A DNA stretch of 64,000 nucleotides from Scopulibacillus daqui (GTDB lineage Bacteria > Bacillota > Bacilli > Bacillales > Sporolactobacillaceae), in the NCBI RefSeq assembly GCF_016908855.1, contig NZ_JAFBER010000004.1:1-64000 (forward strand). The letters are read 5' to 3'. Numbering within the stretch: position 1 is the stretch's first letter; each line of letters opens with the position of its first letter. Positions 28,882 to 37,665 of this stretch are shown in pieces. Made by a program: the position numbers and the translations under genes. Under the pieces are notes generated by a model. It did no database searches, was not told where the DNA came from, and saw only the letters and a program-made list of their open reading frames with translations.

Positions 28882-28911
28882 AATTTATGTTGGCTGCGGA
28901 CAAGTTATGAC
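28882..28911 (-). promoter_or_regulatory. Sigma-E-like promoter of spoIVFA-spoIVFB
   Basis: GTCATAAC (28904-28911) and CATAAATT (28882-28889), read on the minus strand, are separated by exactly 14 bp. Each matches the sigma-E consensus (GKCATATT and CATACAMT) at six of eight positions. It lies 34 bp before the spoIVFA start, and the operon is sigma-E dependent in B. subtilis. Confidence 0.65.
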
Positions 28912-28937
28912 TATAGGTTAAAGGTTGGTATAGGACA

Positions 28938-28969
28938 TAAAAAAACGGCTGGGGAAATTCTCCCCAGCC
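28938..28969 (-). terminator. Terminator after minD
   Basis: GGCTGGGGA (28947-28955) pairs perfectly with TCCCCAGCC (28961-28969) around a 5-nt loop, followed on the minus strand by a T-rich run at 28938-28945. It ends the mre-min operon. Confidence 0.9.
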
Positions 28970-28980
28970 TGATTCAAAAA

Positions 28981-29778
28981 TTACCGCATCCCCAAAAGTT
29001 TTTTTACCCTTTGGAAAAATCCGGGTTTATCGTCTAAAGCCATTAAAGGCACCGATTCTCCCAAGATGCGCCGGCCGATATTTCGATAAGCGATAGAAGC
29101 TTTTGAAGAAGGATTCAGAGCAATCGGCTCCCCTTTATTTGTTGCAGAAATGACCGCTTCATCATCCATAACAATGCCGAGCAAATCAATAGCAAGCACA
29201 TTCATAATTTCATCAATTTCCAACATATCGCCATTTTTCATCATATGATTGCGAATTCGGTTAATAATTAAACGAGGTGACGATAAATTTTCATCTTGCT
29301 CTAGCAAACCAATAATTCGATCAGCATCTCTAACCGAAGAAATCTCTGGAGTTGTGACAACAATTGCTTTATCCGCCCCGGCAACAGCATTCTTATATCC
29401 TTGTTCAATCCCTGCCGGACAGTCAATAATTATGTAGTCATACTCCCGCTTTAAATCATCAATGATTTTCTTCATTTGTTCAGGGGTAATAGCAGACTTA
29501 TCCCTGGTTTGGGCAGCTGGAAGCAGAGTTAAACAGTCGAAGCGCTTGTCCTTAATAAGCGCTTGATTAAGTTTGCAGCGTCCGTCAGCTACATCAACAA
29601 GATCATAGATGATCCGGTTTTCTAAGCCCATGACAACATCAAGGTTTCGAAGCCCAATATCAGTATCAACCAGGCATACTTTTTTACCTTGAAGAGCAAG
29701 CACAGTACCAATATTGGCAGATGTTGTTGTTTTGCCGACGCCGCCTTTTCCGGAAGTTATAACAATGGCTTCCCCCAT
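28981..29778 (-). CDS. minD: Septum-site determining ATPase MinD
   Basis: MinD is the membrane-binding ATPase that recruits MinC and keeps the division septum away from the poles. The 265-aa product has the deviant Walker A SGKGGVGKTTTSAN, DTDIGLRNLDVVMGLENR and IIIDCPAGIEQG. The C-terminal amphipathic helix FFQRVKKLLGM (about 254-264) is the membrane-targeting sequence. ATG 29778 follows AGAGGTG. It follows minC and ends the mreBCD-minCD operon. Confidence 0.97.
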   Translation of the reverse strand: MGEAIVITSGKGGVGKTTTSANIGTVLALQGKKVCLVDTDIGLRNLDVVMGLENRIIYDLVDVADGRCKLNQALIKDKRFDCLTLLPAAQTRDKSAITPEQMKKIIDDLKREYDYIIIDCPAGIEQGYKNAVAGADKAIVVTTPEISSVRDADRIIGLLEQDENLSSPRLIINRIRNHMMKNGDMLEIDEIMNVLAIDLLGIVMDDEAVISATNKGEPIALNPSSKASIAYRNIGRRILGESVPLMALDDKPGFFQRVKKLLGMR

Positions 29779-29796
29779 TTGTCAACACCTCTCTCA

Positions 29797-30477
29797 TCAT
29801 GTCAACCTTGCTAGTTGCTTGTTCCTTTTAAACAATGACTGGATGCGGTCTATGGCGATTTGTTTAACTGTTGGATCGACAAAAGCACATTCCATTGTAT
29901 TTTGACCGTTTTTACTGTCATTTGAATTGTCCGGTGAACGGCTGATGACTTCACCAATTCGTAATTGAGTCGGCTTCATCAAAGATGCAGCGATCACAGC
30001 ATCGTGATTGCCATTCTTTCCAGCGTGGGCGATGCCCCGCAATGACCCCATAACATATATGCTTCCTGTAGCTATCACGCGGGCACCAGGATTGACATCG
30101 CCTATTAAAAGCAGATCTCCCTCTATTTCCAAAACTTGACCTGAACGAACAATTGTGGTTTTCGAAGTCAGCTGGGTCTGTTTTAACAGATTCTCACATT
30201 CTTCTTTTGAAAGAACGTGAGAATTGAATTCATCGACGTATAATTTCTTTTTGGAGCGGATAATATCCGTTATTTCATCCTTTTGTTCTTTCGTTAAATA
30301 ACGAAATCCCGCTTCAACCCTAACTGGAATTAGAGGGCCTTCATGATCTCTAGTATCAACTAATAACTTTTCTTTCAGTTCCAAAATGAGGCTATCATAT
30401 GAACATTTATCATTTAAGGAAAGAACGAGGCCATCTTTCCTTCCTCTGATTGTGACTAAAGGCTGCATATTAGACAT
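29797..30477 (-). CDS. minC: Septum-site inhibitor MinC
   Basis: MinC inhibits FtsZ assembly near the cell poles. The 226-aa product has an N-terminal FtsZ-interacting domain and, after a linker, the right-handed beta-helix domain (EIEGDLLLIGDVNPGARVIA, GSIYVMGSLRGIAHAG) that dimerises and binds MinD. Length and order are as in B. subtilis. ATG 30477 follows TGAGGTGA at a slightly long spacing; ATG 30468 is an alternative. Confidence 0.95.
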   Translation of the reverse strand: MSNMQPLVTIRGRKDGLVLSLNDKCSYDSLILELKEKLLVDTRDHEGPLIPVRVEAGFRYLTKEQKDEITDIIRSKKKLYVDEFNSHVLSKEECENLLKQTQLTSKTTIVRSGQVLEIEGDLLLIGDVNPGARVIATGSIYVMGSLRGIAHAGKNGNHDAVIAASLMKPTQLRIGEVISRSPDNSNDSKNGQNTMECAFVDPTVKQIAIDRIQSLFKRNKQLARLT

Positions 30478-30542
30478 AGGATCGCGTTCACCTCAACATA
30501 GATATATTCAACATCCTATGATTGGAATCCTTTTTTTGCGGC

Positions 30543-31061
30543 CTATTCTTCTATCGTTTCTTCTCTCATTCTTTCTAAAAAACGCCGCAGCGGATAAAAG
30601 GCGATAATGGTAAATACGCCATTTAAAACAGCAGTCGGCGGCAACCTATACTCAAGAAAATGAACAAATGGGATATTTGTTAAACCAACAATAGAATAGA
30701 TGCCGTAAACTTCCAATTCTAAAAGACAGACGCCGATCATACTTATAATAAACACAACAAAAAGATTCATGTGAAAAATCTTAGTTAAATAAGACAAGAG
30801 ATAAGCTGTAAAAGCAATACAAAACGCGTATACTCCCCAAACATTTGTGTAAATAATATCAATGAGAAAACCAAAGACTGCCCCGTATTTTACTGCCGTT
30901 CCTTGATTTAGAAAAAAAGCAACCAGCATAACGGCAGCAAAAACAAAATGCGGGATGATCATTAGGTGATAACCAAACCATTCAGGGGAAAAAACGGTCA
31001 TGACCGTCCCTTGAATGAGAAAAAGAACAAAGAGGATAAGAAATAATTTTACATGCTTCAA
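30543..31061 (-). CDS. mreD: Rod-shape determining membrane protein MreD
   Basis: MreD is a polytopic component of the elongasome. The 172-aa product is almost wholly hydrophobic with about five membrane segments (LFLILFVLFLIQGTVMTVF, FVFAAVMLVAFFL, FIISMIGVCLLELEVYGIY) and the conserved GFLIDIIYTNVWGVYAF block. It starts at TTG 31061, seven bases after AAAGGGGG; the mreC stop codon lies 1-3 bp from that start. The order mreB-mreC-mreD-minC-minD is conserved. Confidence 0.93.
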   Translation of the reverse strand: MKHVKLFLILFVLFLIQGTVMTVFSPEWFGYHLMIIPHFVFAAVMLVAFFLNQGTAVKYGAVFGFLIDIIYTNVWGVYAFCIAFTAYLLSYLTKIFHMNLFVVFIISMIGVCLLELEVYGIYSIVGLTNIPFVHFLEYRLPPTAVLNGVFTIIAFYPLRRFLERMREETIEE

Positions 31062-31064
31062 GAC

Positions 31065-31925
31065 TTATCCCCCTTTGACGGTTGTCGCATGACGTTCAAC
31101 AACAATGACATTCGTTAAATCATTTATTTTGGCAGACGGTGTAACTTCAACGTTCTTTGTTAAACCGTATTGATCAGTTTTAACATCTTTAACCTTTCCT
31201 ATAACAAGTCCCCTAGGAAAGACACCGCCAAGTCCCGATGTAACAACCGTTTGACCTTTTTTAATTTTGGACTTAACCGGCACTTTATTAAATGAAAGCA
31301 CATTTTTCTTAGGATCATAGCCTTCAATCATACCGTATATATTTTGCTTCTTGTCTTGTATCATACTTGCAATTTGATTATCATTGCTAGAATCTGTAAC
31401 TAGCATGACATTACTAGTAAACTGGCTAACTTTAGTCACTTTGCCGACGAAACCATCAGGCGTTATGACAGCCATGCCTGATTTAATGCCGTCTTGGGCA
31501 CCCTTATTAATCGTTATCATTTGATTCCAATTATCGTAGGAACGCGCGATAACTAATGCAGGATGTTTTGTATAATCATGTAAACTCGGGTCGTTGAGCA
31601 GATGAAGCTCTTTTTTGAGCTCATGGTTTTCTTGTTTTACTTGTTGGTTTTCTTGAACAACAGACGCATAGTTATCAAGATTTGCCTTAAGCGCCCGGTT
31701 TTCCTTATAAGTATTTTCTATGTCTTCAATTGTCTCGAAGAAACCCGCCACATACTGAGCGGGTCTATTGAATATTTGTTGAAACCATCCAACCGTATCA
31801 TGCACGAATTCTTCGGCCCAAGTCATTTTTGTTTGCTGTTTAATTGAAAAACCAATTAATGCAACGAGTACAATGATGCTTGCTAAGAGTACAATAAGTT
31901 TTTTATTTGAGAAAAAAGGGGACAT
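31065..31925 (-). CDS. mreC: Rod-shape determining protein MreC
   Basis: MreC is a bitopic membrane protein that links MreB filaments to cell-wall synthases outside the membrane. The 286-aa product has one N-terminal helix (LIVLLASIIVLVALIGFSI), a coiled coil at about 65-110 (ENQQVKQENHELKKELHLL) and the two-barrel beta domain (INKGAQDGIKSGMAVITPDGFVGKV; VTSGLGGVFPRGLVIGKVKD). Length and motifs fit the family. The ribosome binding site is modest. mreB ends 19 bp upstream. Confidence 0.96.
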   Translation of the reverse strand: MSPFFSNKKLIVLLASIIVLVALIGFSIKQQTKMTWAEEFVHDTVGWFQQIFNRPAQYVAGFFETIEDIENTYKENRALKANLDNYASVVQENQQVKQENHELKKELHLLNDPSLHDYTKHPALVIARSYDNWNQMITINKGAQDGIKSGMAVITPDGFVGKVTKVSQFTSNVMLVTDSSNDNQIASMIQDKKQNIYGMIEGYDPKKNVLSFNKVPVKSKIKKGQTVVTSGLGGVFPRGLVIGKVKDVKTDQYGLTKNVEVTPSAKINDLTNVIVVERHATTVKGG

Positions 31926-31943
31926 TTAAGACACCCACTTACC

Positions 31944-32981
31944 TTACTTTGATCGTGAACGTGAAGTAATGCCTGCTTTGGACTTGAATAGATGTAAATT
32001 TTCAAGTGCACGTCCTGTTCCGATAGCAACGCAATCCATTGGATTTTCAGCTACTATAACAGGCATTTTTGTTTCTTCGCTGATCACATGGTCTAAATGG
32101 CGCAGCAAAGCACCGCCGCCAGTAAGTACGATACCGCGATCCATAATATCAGCGGCGAGTTCAGGAGGCGTTTTTTCCAATGTGACCTTAACAGCTTCAA
32201 TAATTGCCGCAACTGTATCACTCAGCGCATCAGCTATCTCTTCTGCTGTTACATCAATCGTCTTCGGCAGACCGGTTAATAGGTCTCTCCCGCGTATTTC
32301 CATGCTGTCAATATCCTCAGGCTTGCCTGCAGAACCAATTTGCAGTTTCAGGGCTTCAGCAGTTCTTTCACCAATCATGAGGTTATAGGTCTTCTTAATA
32401 TACTGAATCACGGCGTCATCCATCTCATCACCAGCTACTCGTATCGATTGGCTGGTAACGATGCCGCCAAGCGAAATGATCGCTACTTCAGTTGTGCCGC
32501 CGCCGATGTCCACGACCATGCTGCCAGTCGGTTCCCATACTGGCAAATCAGCACCAATCGCTGCCGCAAACGGCTCCTCAATGGTATAAGCCTCTTTTGC
32601 GCCCGCTTGCTTTGTTGCATCTTCTACCGCGCGCTTCTCAACAGCAGTAATGCCTGATGGCACACATACCATGACATTAGGTTTGCGTGTAAAAACCGAC
32701 CGTGTCTTTTGTGCTTGATTAATAAAATATTTCATCATCGTTGCAGTGGTTTCGAAGTCGGCAATCACACCGTCTTTCATTGGACGTACAGCCACAATAT
32801 TTCCTGGAGTTCTGCCAATCATATTCTTAGCTGAATTACCAACAGCTTCAATTGTGTCTGTATCTGTTCGCAATGCTACTACTGAGGGTTCCCTCACAAT
32901 AACACCTTTTCCCTTAACGTAAACGAGCGTATTCGCCGTTCCTAGGTCGATTCCCATATCTCTAGAAAATCCGCCAAACAT
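31944..32981 (-). CDS. mreB: Actin-like rod-shape protein MreB
   Basis: MreB polymerises beneath the membrane and guides lateral wall synthesis. The 345-aa product shows the actin-fold phosphate loop [17 protein letters not shown], the connect and adenosine motifs [15 protein letters not shown] and [14 protein letters not shown], and the [10 protein letters not shown] block. ATG 32981 follows AAGGGAGAT. It heads the mreBCD-minCD operon; radC lies immediately upstream in the same orientation. Confidence 0.97.
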   Translation of the reverse strand: MFGGFSRDMGIDLGTANTLVYVKGKGVIVREPSVVALRTDTDTIEAVGNSAKNMIGRTPGNIVAVRPMKDGVIADFETTATMMKYFINQAQKTRSVFTRKPNVMVCVPSGITAVEKRAVEDATKQAGAKEAYTIEEPFAAAIGADLPVWEPTGSMVVDIGGGTTEVAIISLGGIVTSQSIRVAGDEMDDAVIQYIKKTYNLMIGERTAEALKLQIGSAGKPEDIDSMEIRGRDLLTGLPKTIDVTAEEIADALSDTVAAIIEAVKVTLEKTPPELAADIMDRGIVLTGGGALLRHLDHVISEETKMPVIVAENPMDCVAIGTGRALENLHLFKSKAGITSRSRSK

Positions 32982-33053
32982 CTATGTAATCTCCCTTCAT
33001 GATGCAAAACTCATAAATTAAATTATAACTTAATTATCATGAAAAAAATAGTG

Positions 33054-33743
33054 TTAAACAATACCTTTTTCTTTCAAACTTATAAAAATTTGATCACCAA
33101 TAATAATATGGTCCAAAACATCAATCCCCAACAGCATCCCGCACTCTACCAACCGCTTGGTAATCTCAATATCTTCCCGGCTGGGCGTCGGATCTCCGCT
33201 TGGATGATTGTGAAAACAAATGATTGAAGCTGCCGATCGCCGCAGAGCTTCTTTAAACACCTCTCGCGGATGAACAATCGAAGCATTAAGGCTTCCAATA
33301 AAAATTGTTTTTCGATAAAGGACTTGATTCTTAGTATTTAGATATAGACAGACAAAATGCTCTTGTGATAAAAAACGCATTTCATCCATCACGTACTTGG
33401 CGCCATCTTCAGGTGAGCGTATCACGTAGCGCTCTTCGTTTTTCAATTGACTGACGCGTCTTCCCAATTCCATCGCGGCAATCAATTGAACGGCCTTTGT
33501 TTTTCCTATTCCTTTTACATTTTCCAGTTCTTCAATGCTTGCCTCCTTTAACAAACTGAGCCCCTCAAATTGATGAAGCAGGCGGTGGGACAATTGAAGA
33601 ACCGATTCATCTTTCGTACCAGTCCTTAAAATAATGGCCAGCAGTTCTTGATTGGACAGGACATGGACTCCTTCCTTAATTAAACGTTCCCTGGGACGCT
33701 CTTCTTTCGGCACATCACGGATCATTAAAGATTCTTCCAACAT
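33054..33743 (-). CDS. radC: RadC/JAB1-MPN domain protein (YsxA)
   Basis: The 229-aa product has an N-terminal helix-hairpin-helix (ENVKGIGKTKAVQLIAAMELGRR) and a C-terminal JAMM metalloprotease-like domain with the zinc ligands HNHPSGDPTPSREDIE. The family was once thought to act in DNA repair, but that has been withdrawn; its true function is unknown. ATG 33743 is four bases after AGGAGG. The ORF extends further upstream without a matching start. The maf gene, which lies between spoIIB and radC in B. subtilis, is missing here. Confidence 0.93.
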   Translation of the reverse strand: MLEESLMIRDVPKEERPRERLIKEGVHVLSNQELLAIILRTGTKDESVLQLSHRLLHQFEGLSLLKEASIEELENVKGIGKTKAVQLIAAMELGRRVSQLKNEERYVIRSPEDGAKYVMDEMRFLSQEHFVCLYLNTKNQVLYRKTIFIGSLNASIVHPREVFKEALRRSAASIICFHNHPSGDPTPSREDIEITKRLVECGMLLGIDVLDHIIIGDQIFISLKEKGIV

Positions 33744-34181
33744 TATTCCTCCTAATACATTTGTTCCGTGACTGACTAGGATGCTTTTCAAGCATACTTC
33801 CCCGCACAACAAACCAGTCCTCATATAAGGATGTTCAAAAAGTTGGAGAATTTCGTCGCAATATCCGCGGATGCAAACCGGCAGCTTTCCTTCTTTTCGA
33901 ACATGCGCTTATAACATTTGAACGCGAGCATTCTATTATAACCGCCATTTAAGCTACATTCGAGCCGGTGAATTTAAATTTGAAAAGAGCGTTCATAAAA
34001 AAAGGAAGGATTGAGTCAGTATTAAGCTGATAGATAAAGAGGTTTAAAGAGGATGTATGATTGATAATTTAAATGTATCATAACGTTGATCCCCTGTCAT
34101 TAAAAAATCTTGCCAAATTCCTTGCCAATCCTAATAAAGAGGTTTCGTCAAAGGATGACTTTTTATGACAAGACAAAAATA
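33744..34181. other. Gene-free interval between spoIIB and radC
   Basis: B. subtilis carries maf here. I find no maf remnant in any frame. The interval holds a dispersed repeat copy at 33831-33910, a TATAAT-like box on the minus strand near 33935 and otherwise AT-rich sequence. Confidence 0.6.
33831..33910. repeat. Dispersed hairpin-ended repeat, copy B
   Basis: ATGTTCAAAAAG (33831-33842) and CTTTTCGAACAT (33893-33904) are inverted ends with one mismatch. Between them lie TCCGCGGATGCAAA and GGCAGCTTTCC, shared with copy A at 22600-22693. The element is about 75 bp and non-coding. Confidence 0.65.
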
Positions 34182-34206
34182 AAAAACTCGCCAAAAAGGC
34201 GAGTTT
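34182..34206 (-). terminator. Terminator after spoIIB
   Basis: AAAACTCGCC and GGCGAGTTTT pair around a 5-nt loop, followed on the minus strand by TTTTATTTTT. The hairpin begins at the spoIIB stop codon. Confidence 0.85.
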
Positions 34207-35240
34207 TATGACAATAATTCTTTATAGGCCAGCATTGCCGTAAGCAAATGCTGCTGTATATAGCTGCCTGTCTTTTTATCGAGCTTGTCTTTATGTTTCT
34301 CAAGGTATTGGACGCTTTTCGAAATTTCTTGTGAAAACGTGTGAACTTGGCTCTGGTTATTTCTTGGCACCGAGGCTCCAGCCGCGTTTTCAGCCTTTTG
34401 AAATTCACCTTCTATTTCTTTTATTTTCATCATATCTTTATCTTTGATTGAACCGCCTTCATTCAGAATCATTTGTCCGCTTACCGGAATCATCGATAGC
34501 ATTAAATCATTTCCTAATTTCATAAAATTATACATATTCTGATTAATCGCTTTCTGTTTGCTTTCAGCCGTCCATTCTTTGGTATAAACACTTATCCCTT
34601 GTTCCTTAAAATAATCTTTCATATGATCAACAGCTGTTTGGCTTGTTTGCACGCCAATAAAAATATAATTATTGCCGCTTTTTTCCACAACTGCCGGCAC
34701 GCCTTGCTTTTGAAAAGCTTTAACAAATGTATCTGCTTGACGCTTATCAGAATATACACCGGCTTGTATGACATATAAATGAAGGTTAAGATTTTTCGCG
34801 GGGAGCGTAGAGCCATTCTGCTTCAGCGATTGTCCGGCAGTTTCTTGTTTTGAAACTGATGAAACAGCATGATTTTTGCCATGCCCGGAAAAAGCTAATA
34901 GAAGGGTAAAGCCTAACCCCATGCCTACGATTATTGCCGCCAATAACGGAACCCAAATATGCTTAATTAAAATGAGAAGGGGGATGCGCTCATTATTCTC
35001 TTTAGCCTTGCGTTTCTTTTTTAATTTTGAAGGAAGACTTTCATGGGCAACAGCGGATTGTTCATGCGTCTTGATAGATTTAAGTTTTTGCTTTTCTTCA
35101 TTGGCAAATGCTTTTCGCCAATTAAGACTTTTATCTGAATCAGCGGACGCAGTTTCCGCCTTAGTCAATTCTTCAAGCGTTCGCTCCTTGCCATTAAATT
35201 TAACGATAATGTCCGGTTCTTTTTTCGCTTTCTTCTCCAA
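34206..35240 (-). CDS. spoIIB: SpoIIB-like SPOR-domain protein
   Basis: SpoIIB localises to the asymmetric septum and assists septal peptidoglycan removal during engulfment. The 344-aa product has a charged cytoplasmic N terminus (PDIIVKFNGKERTLEELTKAE), one transmembrane helix at about 92-116 (IKHIWVPLLAAIIVGMGLGFTLLLAF) and a SPOR domain (NLHLYVIQAGVYSDKRQADTFVKAFQKQGVPAVV) that would bind denuded glycan. A helical C-terminal region follows. The start is uncertain: TTG 35240, nine bases after AAGGAAGGAG, fits best. Position between comC and radC supports the call, though overall similarity to B. subtilis SpoIIB appears limited. Confidence 0.8.
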   Translation of the reverse strand: MEKKAKKEPDIIVKFNGKERTLEELTKAETASADSDKSLNWRKAFANEEKQKLKSIKTHEQSAVAHESLPSKLKKKRKAKENNERIPLLILIKHIWVPLLAAIIVGMGLGFTLLLAFSGHGKNHAVSSVSKQETAGQSLKQNGSTLPAKNLNLHLYVIQAGVYSDKRQADTFVKAFQKQGVPAVVEKSGNNYIFIGVQTSQTAVDHMKDYFKEQGISVYTKEWTAESKQKAINQNMYNFMKLGNDLMLSMIPVSGQMILNEGGSIKDKDMMKIKEIEGEFQKAENAAGASVPRNNQSQVHTFSQEISKSVQYLEKHKDKLDKKTGSYIQQHLLTAMLAYKELLS

Positions 35241-35361
35241 TGGCAGCCACTCCTTCCTTAAAAGATGCGTTATATCGAAGAATAGCATACATCGTCAAAA
35301 AAAAGACAAGACTTTTGTCGCCCTGTCCTAATTTCTTTTCGTCATTTTTCTTAAAAACCGG

Positions 35362-36115
35362 TTATAAAACGAAAGAGGCATACCATGCTATCAACTGATC
35401 GCCAAAAAAGAATCCGATAAGCGTTCCCAGCGCAATGAACGGCCCGAACGGAATAGGCCGGCCTTTCTTTATACATCCCGTAAATTGCCCGATGCCGCCA
35501 ACTGCCGTTCCCAGAATCGTTGATAATAACAATGCCAGCAACACTGTTTCTAATCCTAATAAATACCCTAATACGGCAAATAATTTAATATCCCCTCCTC
35601 CGATGCCTCCTCTGGAAAAATAACTGATAAAAAGTAACAGGAAGAAAACAGCGGCGCTGCCCGCAATCGATTGCCACCAAGGAAATATTGGGTACGCTAT
35701 TCTATAAATTATAAAAAGAATAAAAAAAACGATGAGGACCTTATCCGGAATCATCATCCCTGCCACATCTGAGACAAAAATAATAAGCAGAAGGGAGATT
35801 AAGAGCCATCCCATAAGAATGGAGGACATTGAGGGCTCAAAAGCGAAGGCAAATACAAACAATAAAGCGCATGATATTTCGACAAGGGGATATATCAAGG
35901 AAATGCTCTTTCCGCAGCCGCGGCATTTCCCGCGCAAAAAAAGGTAAGAAAAAACAGGGATCATTTCATATAAAGGAAGCCGGCGCCGACACCCCGGACA
36001 ATGTGAAGGAGGAGATATGATTGACTGGCCTTTCGTCAAGCGAAAGCCTACAACATTATAAAAAGAACCAAGCACTAGCCCGACCATAAAAATATAAAAG
36101 TAAATAAGTATTCAA
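35362..36115 (-). pseudogene. comC: Prepilin peptidase ComC, frameshifted near its start
   Basis: ComC cleaves and methylates type IV-like competence prepilins (ComGC and others) at the membrane. The main frame (36087 down to 35362, 241 aa) contains two CxxC zinc pairs (CPGC, CRGC), the aspartate region FVSDVAGMMIPDK and the GxGD-type GGIGGGDIKLFAV, with about seven helices. It opens at an ATG with no ribosome binding site, midway through the first helix. A TTG at 36115, well placed after AAAAGGATGTGAG, opens LNTYLLLYFY in another frame. Joining the two at the T5 tract (36088-36092) restores a ComC-like N terminus. It could be a real frameshift, slippage-dependent expression or a sequence error. 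Confidence 0.7.
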
Positions 36116-36181
36116 CTCACATCCTTTTAAGAATTAAATACATTTTACTAAATGATTAAATATTTTGGAATAGTATCTATT

Positions 36182-36215
36182 AAAAACAAGTTAGGATAAA
36201 CGAGATCCTAACTTG
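36182..36215 (-). terminator. Terminator after folC
   Basis: CAAGTTAGGAT (36187-36197) pairs with ATCCTAACTTG (36205-36215) around a 7-nt loop, then GTTTTTAAT on the minus strand. It separates folC from comC. Confidence 0.88.
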
Positions 36216-36242
36216 CCGATCATATTATTTAATTGCTGAGCA

Positions 36243-37574
36243 TTAACGCTTCTCGTCCGAAAAGCGCCATTGAAGTTCATTAGAGAGGAAGCTTTGCCGT
36301 ACTTCAGAAATAAAATAGAGAGAACCCATAACAATAATGACATCATTTTCACTTGCTTCGCTCAGCATCTCAGTCAAGGCTATCTTCCAGTTATCCGCCA
36401 TCGCCTTATGAGGATGATTGGATAGACTATATAGTTCATTCGCTTCAGCTGATTTTGGAAAGTCGAATGTTGTGAAAGTCATGCTGTCAGCTGTCTTTCC
36501 AATTTCTTCAACCATTACTGAATTATTTTTATCCTTCAGTGAAGCATAAAGGACTTTAATGGATCTTCCTTGATAATATCGCCTAATGGTCTCTGCCAGA
36601 GCATGGACACCTTCCGGATTATGAGCGCCGTCCAATACAACTAGCGGATCTTTTGAGAGCATTTCAAAACGCCCCGGCCATTGTGTTTCTTTAATGCCTT
36701 CAATGACATGCTCTTCTTCAACATGCAGGGCAAAGTAGGTTTTCAAATAATCGACCGTCATTAACGCAACCGCTGCGTTGGTTAACTGATGGGTCCCTCT
36801 CATTTTAGTTGTTAAATGTGAATAATGGCTGAATCTCGATTTGAAGTCAAAACACTCTTCATTATCGCGGGCACCGCAGTCTGTAACATGAAATGACTGA
36901 CCGTATATATAGAGCTTGGCATGTTTTCTTTCCGCTGTTTCTTTAATAACTTCGAGAGCATCCGGATGATCTGCCGCCGTTATTACAGCTGTACCGGATT
37001 TTATGATGCCTGCCTTTTCCCGAGCAATTTCCTTAATGGTGTTGCCAAGATATTGCATGTGATCCATACCGACATTTGTAATGATTGAAGCTAATGGCGC
37101 TATGACATTCGTTGAATCTAATCTGCCGCCGAGACCTACCTCAAAAATCACAAGATCGCAATAATGAATTTTGGCAAAATAAACAATCCCAATAAGAGTG
37201 ACGACTTCAAACTCAGTCGGCGTACCGAGATCAGTATTTTCCAATTCTTTGACATAAGGATAAATGATATTGGCAGCTTTAATCAGATCTTCATCACTGA
37301 TCCCTTTGCCATTAACGGAAATCCGCTCATTAAAGTTTGTGATATAGGGAGATGTAAATGTCCCGACTTCAAATCCGGCTTTTTGGTAAATATTCCTTAG
37401 AAAACTAACTGTTGAACCTTTACCGTTTGTTCCGCCGACATGGATCGTACGAAGAGAGCGTTCCGGATGATTGAGTTTCTCCAACACCCATTCCATTCTC
37501 ATCGTACCGGGCTTAATCCCATGAGGAAGCAATTGATGAATCCATTGCATTGTTTCTTCTATCGTTTTAAACAT
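36243..37574 (-). CDS. folC: Dihydrofolate synthase/folylpolyglutamate synthase
   Basis: FolC adds glutamate to dihydropteroate and extends the polyglutamate tail of folates, using ATP. The 443-aa product has the P-loop VGGTNGKGSTVSFL, the TFTSPYITNFNERI block, GLGGRLDSTNVI, and a Mur-ligase-like C-terminal domain with LDGAHNPEG. ATG 37574 lies eight bases after GGAGG; an in-frame ATG 15 bases upstream has no site. valS lies upstream in the same orientation, the standard Bacillales arrangement. Confidence 0.96.
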   Translation of the reverse strand: MFKTIEETMQWIHQLLPHGIKPGTMRMEWVLEKLNHPERSLRTIHVGGTNGKGSTVSFLRNIYQKAGFEVGTFTSPYITNFNERISVNGKGISDEDLIKAANIIYPYVKELENTDLGTPTEFEVVTLIGIVYFAKIHYCDLVIFEVGLGGRLDSTNVIAPLASIITNVGMDHMQYLGNTIKEIAREKAGIIKSGTAVITAADHPDALEVIKETAERKHAKLYIYGQSFHVTDCGARDNEECFDFKSRFSHYSHLTTKMRGTHQLTNAAVALMTVDYLKTYFALHVEEEHVIEGIKETQWPGRFEMLSKDPLVVLDGAHNPEGVHALAETIRRYYQGRSIKVLYASLKDKNNSVMVEEIGKTADSMTFTTFDFPKSAEANELYSLSNHPHKAMADNWKIALTEMLSEASENDVIIVMGSLYFISEVRQSFLSNELQWRFSDEKR

Positions 37575-37665
37575 TAGTACTACCTCCATTAGAAAGGATG
37601 ACGGATGATGTCCGCCACCCTTATTTGAAAATGTCCTTTAATATTTAATCAGAAGGTAAGGTTTC

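Noticed and set aside
33893-33910. LexA-like CGAACATGCGCTT upstream of radC
   Set aside because: Only one half matches the Bacillus LexA box, and the same motif is part of the dispersed repeat, also present ahead of obg.
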